Shown one piece after another: positions 1 to 7,344 of a DNA stretch of 36,951 bases (its first letter is position 1; every line of letters begins with the position of its first letter). The notes below the pieces were generated by a model. The model was not told the origin of the DNA. It saw nothing but the letters and a program-made list of their open reading frames with translations, and did not search any database. Source of the DNA: a virus. The DNA lies in IMG/VR virus record IMGVR_UViG_3300025652_000216, positions 1 to 36,951 of that record. One strand, given 5' to 3'. Position numbers and translations under genes: made by a program.

Positions 1-756
1 AAACGTGCTATCAGTAGAAGTGCCAGCAATGTTAGTAGCAGATTTACCGCCAAACGTCTCGGCAGTCGGTACGCCTGAAAATCCAGTGTGCGCAGCTGTG
101 TTGCCAGTGCTTCCTGGTGTTATTCCTGCGCCTGAGTTTATGGAGGTGATTGTTTGAGATGGAGGTATCAGTTCTAGCGCTAGATATGATATTGCTGAGT
201 CATTAGCTGTAGTTACCCCGTCCCCTCTACCAACATAAACAATAAATTCAGTTGTTGAGAAATCAAGCTCAATGGGAGCGTTGTTCGCGGGCCATGCCGC
301 AACAGTCCGATTTACCCCTGTTGCATCAATAAAGTTAGCGGAACCAGTTGCAACGCCAGCGGCCACAACTTGCTTGAGTGTTGCGCCGTCATAAATATCT
401 ACCCAGTTTGTCTTACTAGCGCCTGAAGCACCAGCATCACCACACGCTAACCACACTCGATACCGCCCGGCAGAGGGTAATGTAATTGTGAATTTAAGTT
501 TTAGTCTATTCACGCACTGAAAAACACCAGCAAGCCGGGCATCGACATCGAGTCGTCTATCCCGAGATTGGCCCTCAACCTCACCATTCGCCATTATAGG
601 GGCTGGGCCGTTCGCGTAACCAACGGTGTAATTTACTGCGTTAATTGTTTTAACGGTGGGCCATCTTGTCGTCGGGGTGGCTGTAACCGCTGCGTTATTT
701 GCAGGATTTGATGTGTACGCCTCTGTTGCTCTAAAACAAAAACCGAATAGTGACAT
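1..756 (-). CDS. Probable tail-fibre/virion surface protein, 3' end outside window
   Basis: An open frame of 252 codons begins at the ATG at 756 and runs off the left edge without a stop. The start codon overlaps the stop of the upstream gene (TAATG-type junction), so the two are probably co-translated. The protein begins MSLFGFCFRATEAY and is rich in Thr, Ala, Asn and Gly with alternating beta-type residues. A central part (about residues 75-170) reads like a beta-sandwich with SAGRYRVWLACGD and later IELDFSTTEFIVYVGRGDG. Around residue 210 it becomes Gly/Thr/Ser-rich, typical of fibre or decoration proteins. I do not recognise a family. Its position at the end of the late operon, after a second fibre-like gene, suggests a tail or receptor-binding component. 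Confidence 0.7.
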   Translation of the reverse strand, partial: MSLFGFCFRATEAYTSNPANNAAVTATPTTRWPTVKTINAVNYTVGYANGPAPIMANGEVEGQSRDRRLDVDARLAGVFQCVNRLKLKFTITLPSAGRYRVWLACGDAGASGASKTNWVDIYDGATLKQVVAAGVATGSANFIDATGVNRTVAAWPANNAPIELDFSTTEFIVYVGRGDGVTTANDSAISYLALELIPPSQTITSINSGAGITPGSTGNTAAHTGFSGVPTAETFGGKSATNIAGTSTDSTF

Positions 757-1721
757 TATTCCTCGACCCCGCTGGAAATTGTGTATTCCAAAACTTCATT
801 ACCGCACGCGTAGCCATCGTACAGCTCTGGATTTGTAGTTACATCTTGAAACGTTCGCATGTCGTTAGTGCCAGCCATCGAACTCATGCCATTAAATTTA
901 AATTCTGGTGGACAAGCCAGCCAGCCATCGACTCCAGAATTTACACCAGACCCGTCATACATTATTTGATCATTAATTAAAAATCTAATTAAATGGTGAC
1001 CTAGTCCTGCAGGGTTATATTTTATTTGCATTTTAATTTCACGAGTAACGCCGTCAGAAGCAAACGGAACTATTGGGCAATATAATTTTATATAGTTTGC
1101 AGGAGTTACGCCGTCCGTATTTTTCCACCCATAATCCCTGCTCGTCCATCCACCACTAGTGCCTTGAGACCAAGTGCCGCCTGAACCTACACCATTTGCC
1201 GCAGTCAAATGTATACCGTGCTCATCGGGGCGATATAGAACCGCGAAATACATCGCATATGTGCCAACTGTAGCATCCTGAATATAAACCTTACCTGCGA
1301 TTTTTGGGTATGCCATATCGGCCTGCTCGGGGATTGCGTCCCAAAAACATTTATCATATCTAGTTTTTTGCGTATACGTGACTGATGTGTCATTCGCCCC
1401 AGTGTGAAATGTTGCAGCCGCAAATCTAGGCACCTGTATGCCCCCGCGAAGCTTGCCGCTTATCGGGTCTGGCGTAGTGCCATGCTTATTGCTGAGATTG
1501 TTTCGCATGACCCGCTTGCCATCTAATGCTGTAACAATTGCACAGTAGTCTTCATTACCCGTTTGCTGCAGAATCCAAGGCTTATCAGCGAGCGAGCCAG
1601 TCTGAAAATCTTCTTTTTTTAGTAGCGTAAGCCCCTGAAGCTGAGGAATATAGTTAGGATCAAGCAACCCCGTGCTAGGGTTTACGCTCAAATTTGCTAG
1701 AAGTACGTCAGTGCCTGCCAT
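756..1721 (-). CDS. Probable tail-fibre / receptor-binding protein
   Basis: This 321-residue protein is unrecognised. It has no signal peptide or membrane segment. Residues 10-30 (LSVNPSTGLLDPNYIPQLQG) look like a short N-terminal attachment segment. The rest is a Gly/Asn/Trp/Tyr-rich beta-type sequence resembling lectin or polysaccharide-lyase jelly rolls: IKMQIKYNPAG, LIRFLINDQIMYDG and a Trp-rich middle (GGTWSQGTSGGWTSRD). A carbohydrate-binding or depolymerase role on the host surface is therefore possible but not shown. Its ATG at 1719-1721 overlaps the TAA of the lysozyme gene, and its own TAA overlaps the next ATG. The position distal to lysis genes in a late operon is unusual for P22 but common in mosaic phages. 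Confidence 0.7.
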   Translation of the reverse strand: MAGTDVLLANLSVNPSTGLLDPNYIPQLQGLTLLKKEDFQTGSLADKPWILQQTGNEDYCAIVTALDGKRVMRNNLSNKHGTTPDPISGKLRGGIQVPRFAAATFHTGANDTSVTYTQKTRYDKCFWDAIPEQADMAYPKIAGKVYIQDATVGTYAMYFAVLYRPDEHGIHLTAANGVGSGGTWSQGTSGGWTSRDYGWKNTDGVTPANYIKLYCPIVPFASDGVTREIKMQIKYNPAGLGHHLIRFLINDQIMYDGSGVNSGVDGWLACPPEFKFNGMSSMAGTNDMRTFQDVTTNPELYDGYACGNEVLEYTISSGVEE

Positions 1722-2200
1722 TATTTGCCACCATAATATTTTAATAGTTCGCCAGTTTTAAGCATTTCAGCGTTTCTAGCCCACCGCTGTGGCGCCTGCC
1801 TTGCTGCCACACTATCTAGGCACTCGCGCGCGGCTGAATGATAATCTTTGAATGATAGAGCCTTAAGCATATTGTGGAATTTTAACAGGCCATATTTTCC
1901 AACTTGATACGAGATAGAGAGCATCACTGCGCGGCGCACATCATTTGCATTTGAATAGGCCGCCTCGATTTTATCGTGGCGCTGCATCCAGTCGAGAATA
2001 TCATTTATCTCGAAAGCTAATTTTTTCTCGCCCTCTTCCGGCGTCATTGTTATATTTGGCAGTGGGTCGCCTTTTTCACCAACCTTAAAGCCCCAGCCTA
2101 TTGTTGGGTATCCCTCGGTGCAGCGATATGGCTTGGTGCTGAATCGGTTAGACTCTTCGTCGCTTTTAATTATAGTTTTGCATGTATCAATTAAATTCAT
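1721..2200 (-). CDS. Endolysin, phage-type lysozyme (GH24)
   Basis: A muramidase that would cleave the N-acetylmuramic acid to N-acetylglucosamine bond of peptidoglycan at the end of infection. At 159 residues it has the usual size of T4/P22-type lysozymes. The hallmark stretch is residues 28-37, TEGYPTIGWG, matching TEGYYTIGIG of T4 lysozyme. The active-site Glu should be E15 or E16. The position of the usual catalytic Asp is Cys27, followed five residues later by Thr33; the family pattern E-x8-(D/C)-x5-T tolerates Cys there, but the Glu to Cys distance here is two or three residues longer. No signal-arrest-release N-terminus is visible, so export through a holin pore is expected. The ATG at 2200 overlaps the stop of the holin-like gene (ATGA). 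Confidence 0.92.
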   Translation of the reverse strand: MNLIDTCKTIIKSDEESNRFSTKPYRCTEGYPTIGWGFKVGEKGDPLPNITMTPEEGEKKLAFEINDILDWMQRHDKIEAAYSNANDVRRAVMLSISYQVGKYGLLKFHNMLKALSFKDYHSAARECLDSVAARQAPQRWARNAEMLKTGELLKYYGGK

Positions 2201-2421
2201 TGCTCGCCCCTGTTCTTTTGCATTGAGTCGTACAGCTTATAGAGCAGTCCCGCCATCGTGGCTATCAGTCCGCTAAGCGCAACATAGACGGCTGAGCTTG
2301 AATCACATGTCATGCTTAGCAAATTCTCAGACAATCGATATGTGATAACGCAAAGAAACGCGACAACCATAAGAGGTGCCGCGTTCCATTTGATTAAGCC
2401 AAGACGGATTGATTCAATCAT
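2197..2421 (-). CDS. Holin-like small membrane protein
   Basis: This 74-residue protein has two hydrophobic segments, about residues 14-33 (NAAPLMVVAFLCVITYRL) and 46-65 (SAVYVALSGLIATMAGLLYKLY), followed by a charged C-terminus (DSMQKNRGEQ). That is the layout of class II or III holins, which permeabilise the inner membrane so that the endolysin can reach the wall. The start at 2421 is chosen because its ATG overlaps the stop of the upstream gene (ATGA); an earlier in-frame start would give a longer, less plausible N-terminus inside that gene. It sits directly before the lysozyme gene and overlaps it by four bases. Which of the neighbouring membrane proteins is the true holin cannot be decided from sequence alone. 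Confidence 0.75.
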   Translation of the reverse strand: MIESIRLGLIKWNAAPLMVVAFLCVITYRLSENLLSMTCDSSSAVYVALSGLIATMAGLLYKLYDSMQKNRGEQ

Positions 2422-2705
2422 TTGCGCACCTTCCCACACAGCCAAATAATGCCCTTAGCTATCAGAATAATGAACTGCAAAATAATATAAGCGCTGCCGA
2501 TGTAGGTAGCTGCAGAGGCGGCGCTAACGGGGTGCTGAAATATCTCAGCGACGGGGATTTCTGAGAGAGTTTTAAGGTGAGATTCGGACGACTCTTGCGC
2601 AATCTTTCCGGCACCAGCCACACCAGCAGCCACGGCAATATTAACAAGTTTGTTATTTATCGCCTGTGTTACTGGATCGATTAATTCGCTTATTTTTCCT
2701 AGCAT
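2418..2705 (-). CDS. Small membrane protein of the lysis cassette (possible holin or antiholin)
   Basis: A 95-residue protein with an amphipathic or weakly hydrophobic stretch at about residues 19-33 (KLVNIAVAAGVAGAGK) and a strong membrane segment at about 69-90 (YIGSAYIILQFIILIAKGIIWL), ending in the basic tail CGKVRK. The N-terminal half is mostly soluble. The position between another membrane protein and the holin-like gene, all overlapping, makes a lysis role (second holin, antiholin or regulator) likely. I do not recognise the family. The ATG at 2705 overlaps the end of the upstream gene by seven bases. Confidence 0.7.
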   Translation of the reverse strand: MLGKISELIDPVTQAINNKLVNIAVAAGVAGAGKIAQESSESHLKTLSEIPVAEIFQHPVSAASAATYIGSAYIILQFIILIAKGIIWLCGKVRK

Positions 2706-3124
2706 TGCGGATTCTCCACGCGATAATTACGAGGCAATGCGATACCGCATAGATTCCATATGCTGCGACTAGATAGCTGTAAAATGTTAGCTCGCCCAAT
2801 GGCTGCCCCATGCATGCTGATCGTGATTATCAATAGCTCAAGTATAAACGCCGCGTTCATTATTTGGGCATGAATGGCGCCTATAGGTAGCGGAACTAAA
2901 AATAATGTCACGTTAAACAACATGCAAAGCGCCTCAATTAGTATAATCGGGATAACCAACGATTCTTGCACTATTTTATTACACGATATTACAAACAATT
3001 GCTGTAGTAATATTGCGGTTAAAAGCTGGTCTGCATTAGGTTCGAATAAGGAAAGAGACCAAGGCCAGTAATACAATGCCAGCACAATAACGAACATGTA
3101 AAACTGACTTGGTATTCTCTTCAC
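2699..3124 (-). CDS. Polytopic membrane protein of the lysis region
   Basis: A 141-residue protein that is hydrophobic over most of its length: segments at about 9-25 (MFVIVLALYYWPWSL), 34-48, 54-80 (SLVIPIILIEALCMLFNVTLFLVPL) and 86-103 (MNAAFILELLIITIS), then a soluble tail. Three or four transmembrane helices are expected. It starts with GTG at 3124, supported by GGAG seven bases upstream. I recognise no family. It lies directly before two other membrane genes and the lysozyme, so a lysis or superinfection-exclusion role is a reasonable guess from position only. Confidence 0.65.
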   Translation of the reverse strand: MKRIPSQFYMFVIVLALYYWPWSLSLFEPNADQLLTAILLQQLFVISCNKIVQESLVIPIILIEALCMLFNVTLFLVPLPIGAIHAQIMNAAFILELLIITISMHGAAIGRANILQLSSRSIWNLCGIALPRNYRVENPQC

Positions 3125-3191
3125 TTACTGGCTCCAACATTATTGACTGCATTAAAAGACTACATGTACGGCATCCGATTCTTGGTGGCAT
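3036..3191 (-). CDS. Possible overlapping 51-residue membrane microprotein
   Basis: An ATG at 3191 follows the stop of the upstream gene by two bases, with AAGG seven bases upstream. The frame runs 51 codons and overlaps the first 89 bases of the next gene in a different frame. The product would be MPPRIGCRTC... with one candidate membrane segment (CAGIVLLALVSFLI) near the C-terminus. Out-of-frame overlapping genes are common in lysis cassettes (Rz/Rz1), but this one has no lipobox and does not look like a spanin. It may be a chance frame. Confidence 0.25.
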   Translation of the reverse strand: MPPRIGCRTCSLLMQSIMLEPVSEENTKSVLHVRYCAGIVLLALVSFLIRT

Positions 3192-3193
3192 TT

Positions 3194-3547
3194 TTAAACC
3201 TTCTTTACTAGTTGATTGTTTTTAATCGTGTAGTCATTTGCCAGTGATGCAGCTAATTTTTCATTATATGACATAGGGATACCTGAATCCAATTTGAGTA
3301 TTGTCTGGTTAAAGTCATCAATTATTAGCTTTGCCATAAATTCATGCTCAAAATCCTGTTTTTGGTCATTCCAAATTAGTTGCCGCTCATCAATCTTTTC
3401 CCACACGCCAGTTGATACTTTCTTAAGCAGCACAGGATAAACAATATCAGGGTAAGCGACTGTGTCATAATCCATTAAGGCTATGCACAACTCAAAGCCG
3501 AAAACGGTAAATCTAAACTGCGGGAATCTTGAATCTGATGGAAGCAT
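3194..3547 (-). CDS. Unknown 117-residue late protein
   Basis: A soluble 117-residue protein starting at the ATG at 3547, with GAGG eight bases upstream. It contains no recognised motif. The sequence alternates hydrophobic and charged residues (FRFTVFGFELCIALMDYD, then DIVYPVLLKKV), suggesting a small mixed alpha/beta fold; the C-terminus is basic (NNQLVKKV). It lies between a tail-associated gene and the lysis membrane genes. A tail-fibre chaperone or small virion protein is possible by position, but nothing in the sequence proves it. Confidence 0.65.
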   Translation of the reverse strand: MLPSDSRFPQFRFTVFGFELCIALMDYDTVAYPDIVYPVLLKKVSTGVWEKIDERQLIWNDQKQDFEHEFMAKLIIDDFNQTILKLDSGIPMSYNEKLAASLANDYTIKNNQLVKKV

Positions 3548-3558
3548 AATTTAATCCT

Positions 3559-3978
3559 CTAAAGTGGTACGCCTAAAGCGATTATATCGGCGCGCGGTTG
3601 AGATAAAAGGCCCAACAAAACCTGCAGCGCAAGGGCGCTTGCAACGTCTGGTGATGCTACACTAATGCCTGGCGGGTTTGTTGATCTGTTGAACATGAAA
3701 ATAACATCACGCAATAAATCTCGGTAAGTTGCATCCTCACGATCCACTGCAATTGCGTTATCGTCAATAATAACGCCACCGGACAAAAAGCTAAAGTTGT
3801 TCGACATATCATTAATATACGCCTCGGCTTTTGTGTATAGCGTGCGCTCTTCTTTCTCAAAAAGTTTTATCCATTCCTGCTGAGTAATTCCGCTCGTTTT
3901 GTGCGTAGCTGCGGGGGGAGGGGATACCCAAGTCACAGACTCGCCGCCAGATTCGTTAATCTCAGTTACGTAGCTCAT
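3559..3978 (-). CDS. Unknown 139-residue late protein, possibly tail associated
   Basis: A 139-residue soluble protein whose N-terminal 30 residues are low complexity and Ser/Pro-rich (SWVSPPPAATHKTSG), followed by a helical acidic region (EWIKLFEKEERTLYTKAEAYINDM) and a hydrophobic C-terminal helix (VASALALQVLLGLL). I do not recognise the family. The start codon lies one base after the stop of the upstream beta-rich gene. Length and location between the tailspike-like gene and lysis genes would fit a fibre-assembly or neck-associated protein; this is inference from position. Confidence 0.65.
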   Translation of the reverse strand: MSYVTEINESGGESVTWVSPPPAATHKTSGITQQEWIKLFEKEERTLYTKAEAYINDMSNNFSFLSGGVIIDDNAIAVDREDATYRDLLRDVIFMFNRSTNPPGISVASPDVASALALQVLLGLLSQPRADIIALGVPL

Positions 3979-3979
3979 T

Positions 3980-4459
3980 TTATGATTCTCTGTTGTAGAT
4001 CCACTGGATTAGAAATTTATCAGTTTCTGTTACGCTTGACGCCACCTCGACCTTTAGAGATGTAGTCGAGACAATATCAGGGGATACGTTAAAAAATCCT
4101 GACGTTTCTGGACGAGCCTTCCCTGCCAAGCATACGCCAGTCGCCCCGAGTGCTGCGCTTGCGCTTGTGAAGTCATATACAGAAACGCCGTCGACAGTTA
4201 CAACAACTCTAAGCGTTCTTGCTGTCGCGTCTGTTGTGCGAATTGATAAGTAAGGCATTCTACACCCTACGCTAGGCTCGTCCAGAAACGTCTTTAGCGT
4301 TCCCGCAGTCATTGCCCCGCTAAGGGTTTGCACTGCTGCGCTTTCGGTATCGATGGTTGTACGCGTGTACCCAGCAACCGAGAACGCATTTTTAATTGAA
4401 GTGGTTCTGCGCGTACCTCCTGCAGAGGGGAACATTGAACTTCTTGCTATTCTAGCCAT
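3980..4459 (-). CDS. Beta-rich small virion protein
   Basis: A 159-residue protein dominated by Thr, Ser, Ala and Val, with an alternating pattern typical of virion beta-sandwiches: YLSIRTTDATARTLRVVVTVDGVSVYDF, and later SLKVEVASSVTETDKFLIQW. The N-terminus is basic (MARIARSSMF). No cysteine-rich or catalytic motif is visible. GGAG lies about ten bases before the ATG at 4459, and the gene starts three bases after the tailspike-like gene ends. It probably encodes a minor tail or decoration protein; I know no close family. Confidence 0.65.
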   Translation of the reverse strand: MARIARSSMFPSAGGTRRTTSIKNAFSVAGYTRTTIDTESAAVQTLSGAMTAGTLKTFLDEPSVGCRMPYLSIRTTDATARTLRVVVTVDGVSVYDFTSASAALGATGVCLAGKARPETSGFFNVSPDIVSTTSLKVEVASSVTETDKFLIQWIYNRES

Positions 4460-4462
4460 TCT

Positions 4463-5503
4463 TTACGCGCTCCACTGATTAGTGCCGTTTGAATATAAAA
4501 TTATTGAATCATCCCAAAGCACATCGATATTTATGCCTGTGGCTGTGCCACCGAGATACGCGATAGTATCGGCGCCCGCGCAATCAAATGCAGGTGTTAA
4601 GTTTCTCGCCGTGTCTGATTTTGTGATAATGATTAACGTGTTGACTGGTACGCTATTCGCAAGCGGAAGGGTGTAGGTTCCCGCATCTTTCAGCACGTTA
4701 CACCATTCTGCAAGCAATGCACCGCCGCCAGTAAGTGGGCGGACTTTTATTACCTGCGGGTTAGACTCAAGATTAACTCTGAATTCTGGCTTCCACCAAG
4801 TCTCTGAAGTGTCGGTGCTTGGCAGATTGTTTAGGTTTCCTGCTTGCTTTGAGATGTATCGTTTTTCGCCCTCGAAAATATAAACGCCGCTCGCGTAGGT
4901 CGTGGCGTTATTCCATGCGTATCCGGCTTTAACCAGCTTCCACCATGCGCTATTACTGGATGGTGTGTTGCCAGCGTTGTTACTCTGCAATGACTCATAG
5001 AATGCGCCATCGGTGTATTGAATTCGGTCGTATAGTGAGTAAGTGCTGAGTGAATTGTAAGAAAATGTAATGCGAACCTCGCGCCAATAAGCTGGGCTTA
5101 TCGATGGCTCTTGATTTAAGCTTGGGGCAAGAATGCTAACGTAATACAGGCCGTTTGACGCAGAAACAATATCACCAACTTGGTAGCTAGTGATTGCACT
5201 CCAGTCATCAAACTGACCTTGAATCTCTTCGCCGCCTACATCATCCACAGGCCATCCCGTTTGCGTTACACCTGCCGAACTTTTAAGCTCTACTCGATAG
5301 GTTCCATCAAGGAAAATTGGAGAAAAAACGCCAGCGGAAGATGCCACAATAGGGCTTGTATGTGGCGTGGTTAGCGCAATATCCTGATACACCACTTTTG
5401 GCGTGCTCGTGCCATTCTCGTAGAAATAAAGCAGCGCACCTGGCAGCGTTTTAAGCGTGTCGGTGGTGTACTTTATTACCGGGTTTGTGAACCTTTGTGT
5501 CAT
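4463..5503 (-). CDS. Short tailspike-like protein with phage head-binding domain and three sugar-binding-like repeats
   Basis: A 346-residue protein with four parts. Residues 1-95 look like the P22 tailspike head-binding domain (FTNPVIKY, LPGALLYFYENGTSTPKVVY, SPIFLDGTYRVELK, GWPVDDVGG). Residues 96-241 hold three repeats of about 48 residues with the pattern W-x5-Y-x2-GD-x-V...YYVS...N-x3-PS-x5-WW, resembling chitin-binding-type CBM5/12 modules. The C-terminal 105 residues are beta-rich, with DAGTYTLPLANS and INIDVLWDDSIILYSNGTNQWSA. No parallel beta-helix or endoglycosidase domain is present, so it probably binds rather than degrades polysaccharide, or acts as an adaptor for a larger spike. 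It overlaps the upstream ejection gene by ATGA. Confidence 0.8.
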   Translation of the reverse strand: MTQRFTNPVIKYTTDTLKTLPGALLYFYENGTSTPKVVYQDIALTTPHTSPIVASSAGVFSPIFLDGTYRVELKSSAGVTQTGWPVDDVGGEEIQGQFDDWSAITSYQVGDIVSASNGLYYVSILAPSLNQEPSISPAYWREVRITFSYNSLSTYSLYDRIQYTDGAFYESLQSNNAGNTPSSNSAWWKLVKAGYAWNNATTYASGVYIFEGEKRYISKQAGNLNNLPSTDTSETWWKPEFRVNLESNPQVIKVRPLTGGGALLAEWCNVLKDAGTYTLPLANSVPVNTLIIITKSDTARNLTPAFDCAGADTIAYLGGTATGINIDVLWDDSIILYSNGTNQWSA

Positions 5504-7344
5504 TTTTCCGACGCCTCTTTAATTTTTTTGCTAATCTGCTTATTTAGAAGTTTTCGTATTGATTCGTATGACTTCTGATCGTTGACCCCAGTTGCTTTAT
5601 TGTACAGGTATTTGCTCCCGCCATATATAGCTTCCCCCAATCCTGGCGCTGATCCACTAGCTCCGCGCTGAGCCACCTTCTCCATTTCACCTGCCAATGA
5701 AGTCTCAGCAGCAATGCCAAACTTTCTGTCAATTGTATCCGCGAATTTAACAAGCGCTGTAATATCGCCTGCCCCTTCGGCGCCATATGTTACGGCTACA
5801 TTATCAAGCTCCAGCGCAGCGGCTTTTACCCTTTCCGCGGATTGCGCATTGCTCAATACTCTACGCATTAGCTTTCCTGTTGACTGGGCCGCTCCATCGC
5901 CATATAAATCCACTTTCTTGCCAACCAAGTCCTGCATACTGTCAATTGCCACTTTGGTCTGACGGTAGGTGTCGTTTGCCTCTCTGTATGCCGGGTATTT
6001 TTCATCAAGAAGCCCATCAAGTTCGCTTCTGAGACCCTTGATTACGCGCTGCACACTCCCTTTCATCCCGCCAATTGGCGCACCATAACTAACCTGGCTA
6101 TCTATGTACTTTTTTAGCCTATGCACATCGTATGCGCTTGGGTTTTGCGTGTCAGACATTCTTGTCGCTAGGTTTTTAATGACCTGCTGTGCGGCTTTAA
6201 ATTCTGGCGTCGACCCCTCAATATCAGACCCTTTAAATTTTATCCTTACCCCTTCGCTGGTCTGAGTGATTGAAACACCTATATCGTTTTCTATTTTTGA
6301 TAAAAAATTGCTTACTGGCGCAGACACATCGACAGCTTCATTTTTTAGCAAATTAGCCTGCTTATCAATGTTTGCTCCAGCCTCACGATTAACGCGCTTT
6401 ATGTGCGCAATTTGTGATGAAATAGCATCCCCAAGCTCTGAGATTGGGCGATTATTAGCCTTAAATGTATCATCTTTCTTGCCTTTTTCAGAAACATCAA
6501 TCATCGCTCTAGCTATTCTTGCCGTGCGATCATCGAAGTTTTTTATAGACTGCACTGTGCCATCCTCCCAGCCCTGCTTTAGCGCCGCTTTTGCAGCGTC
6601 ATCTGAAACAACCCTGAACGCCTCTGGCGGGAGCTGCCCATCTGCATTTTTTAGCTTTGGATCGGAAACTTTTAGCTCATAAGGTGCCAGCTCATTTTCT
6701 GTGCTTCCCGCTCTAATTCTCTCAATCACATCAAGTTTTGACTTTGACATTTTTGGGCTTAATAGTTCAGCCTCTGACGCAATAGCCTGCTTTGCTATCG
6801 GCGCCGCCATCTTCAGTTGCTTTGCTGCCAACCCAAGCTCTTGAGTAAGTGGAGTAGCGCCCGCAAACTGTTCTGCAATATTGCCAACAGCCTGTGTAAT
6901 TTCTTGCCCTGATTGAGTTCTTGGGGCATAGGTGAGCGCACCTGCCGACTTTGCTGCAATATCTCCCGCCTGCTTAGCCCCTGCTGGAGTTCCAAAGGTG
7001 TTGTCCGCAATTGACTTTCCTATTCCATAAACAGAGCCGCCAATCATGCCGAGTGTGCCGCCCGTGGCCCCAGTAAGCGCCGCAAGCCCAGCTTCACCAG
7101 CACCAATAGCCTGAGCTGCTATCCCTTGCTGAGGCACAGGATTTGAGTAGCTTGGGTTTGTTGATTCATTGAAAATAGGAACATCGCTATATACGGCTTC
7201 TTTTTGCGGCTGCTCTTGTGGTGCCTGCGGTGCATCATCATACTCACCTGCGCGTATAGCAGCAGAAAACCTACTAGCTGCCGCCGTATCGCCTGCGTTG
7301 TGCGCGTTGCGTAGCGCCTGCTCTAACCGCTCTCTTGTCGCCAT
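5500..7344 (-). CDS. DNA ejection / internal virion protein (P22 gp16-like by position)
   Basis: At 614 residues it is close to the roughly 610 of P22 gp16, the last of the ejection genes. The N-terminus RERLEQALRNAHNAGDTAAASRF is the recurring opening of podophage internal virion proteins. Residues 80-125 are Gly/Ala-rich with possible membrane-active helices (GEAGLAALTGATGGTLGMIGG). The rest is long charged helices (EVDVSAPVSNFLSKIENDIG, YRQTKVAIDSMQ). Such proteins are packed in the capsid, expelled into the periplasm or inner membrane, and help DNA cross the envelope. It lies after three other Gln/Ala-rich genes, matching the gp7-gp20-gp16 arrangement. Sequence identity to P22 cannot be judged here. 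Confidence 0.75.
   Translation of the reverse strand: MATRERLEQALRNAHNAGDTAAASRFSAAIRAGEYDDAPQAPQEQPQKEAVYSDVPIFNESTNPSYSNPVPQQGIAAQAIGAGEAGLAALTGATGGTLGMIGGSVYGIGKSIADNTFGTPAGAKQAGDIAAKSAGALTYAPRTQSGQEITQAVGNIAEQFAGATPLTQELGLAAKQLKMAAPIAKQAIASEAELLSPKMSKSKLDVIERIRAGSTENELAPYELKVSDPKLKNADGQLPPEAFRVVSDDAAKAALKQGWEDGTVQSIKNFDDRTARIARAMIDVSEKGKKDDTFKANNRPISELGDAISSQIAHIKRVNREAGANIDKQANLLKNEAVDVSAPVSNFLSKIENDIGVSITQTSEGVRIKFKGSDIEGSTPEFKAAQQVIKNLATRMSDTQNPSAYDVHRLKKYIDSQVSYGAPIGGMKGSVQRVIKGLRSELDGLLDEKYPAYREANDTYRQTKVAIDSMQDLVGKKVDLYGDGAAQSTGKLMRRVLSNAQSAERVKAAALELDNVAVTYGAEGAGDITALVKFADTIDRKFGIAAETSLAGEMEKVAQRGASGSAPGLGEAIYGGSKYLYNKATGVNDQKSYESIRKLLNKQISKKIKEASEK

Noticed and set aside
3001-3071. 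tRNA or small RNA gene in the lysis-region spacers
   Set aside because: No cloverleaf or TTCGAAT-type T-loop with matching acceptor stem could be assembled here or elsewhere in the window.
5544-5786. Minus-strand alternative frames inside larger genes (also 6813-7010, 11922-12149, 13973-14197, 17221-17460)
   Set aside because: They lie wholly inside clearly coding genes in another frame and show biased low-complexity products.
6266-6682. 138-codon and similar plus-strand frames opposite the ejection and capsid genes (for example 7459-7896, 14143-14469, 15598-15897)
   Set aside because: All are complements of strong minus-strand genes; none has an independent ribosome-binding site and promoter or a recognisable product.
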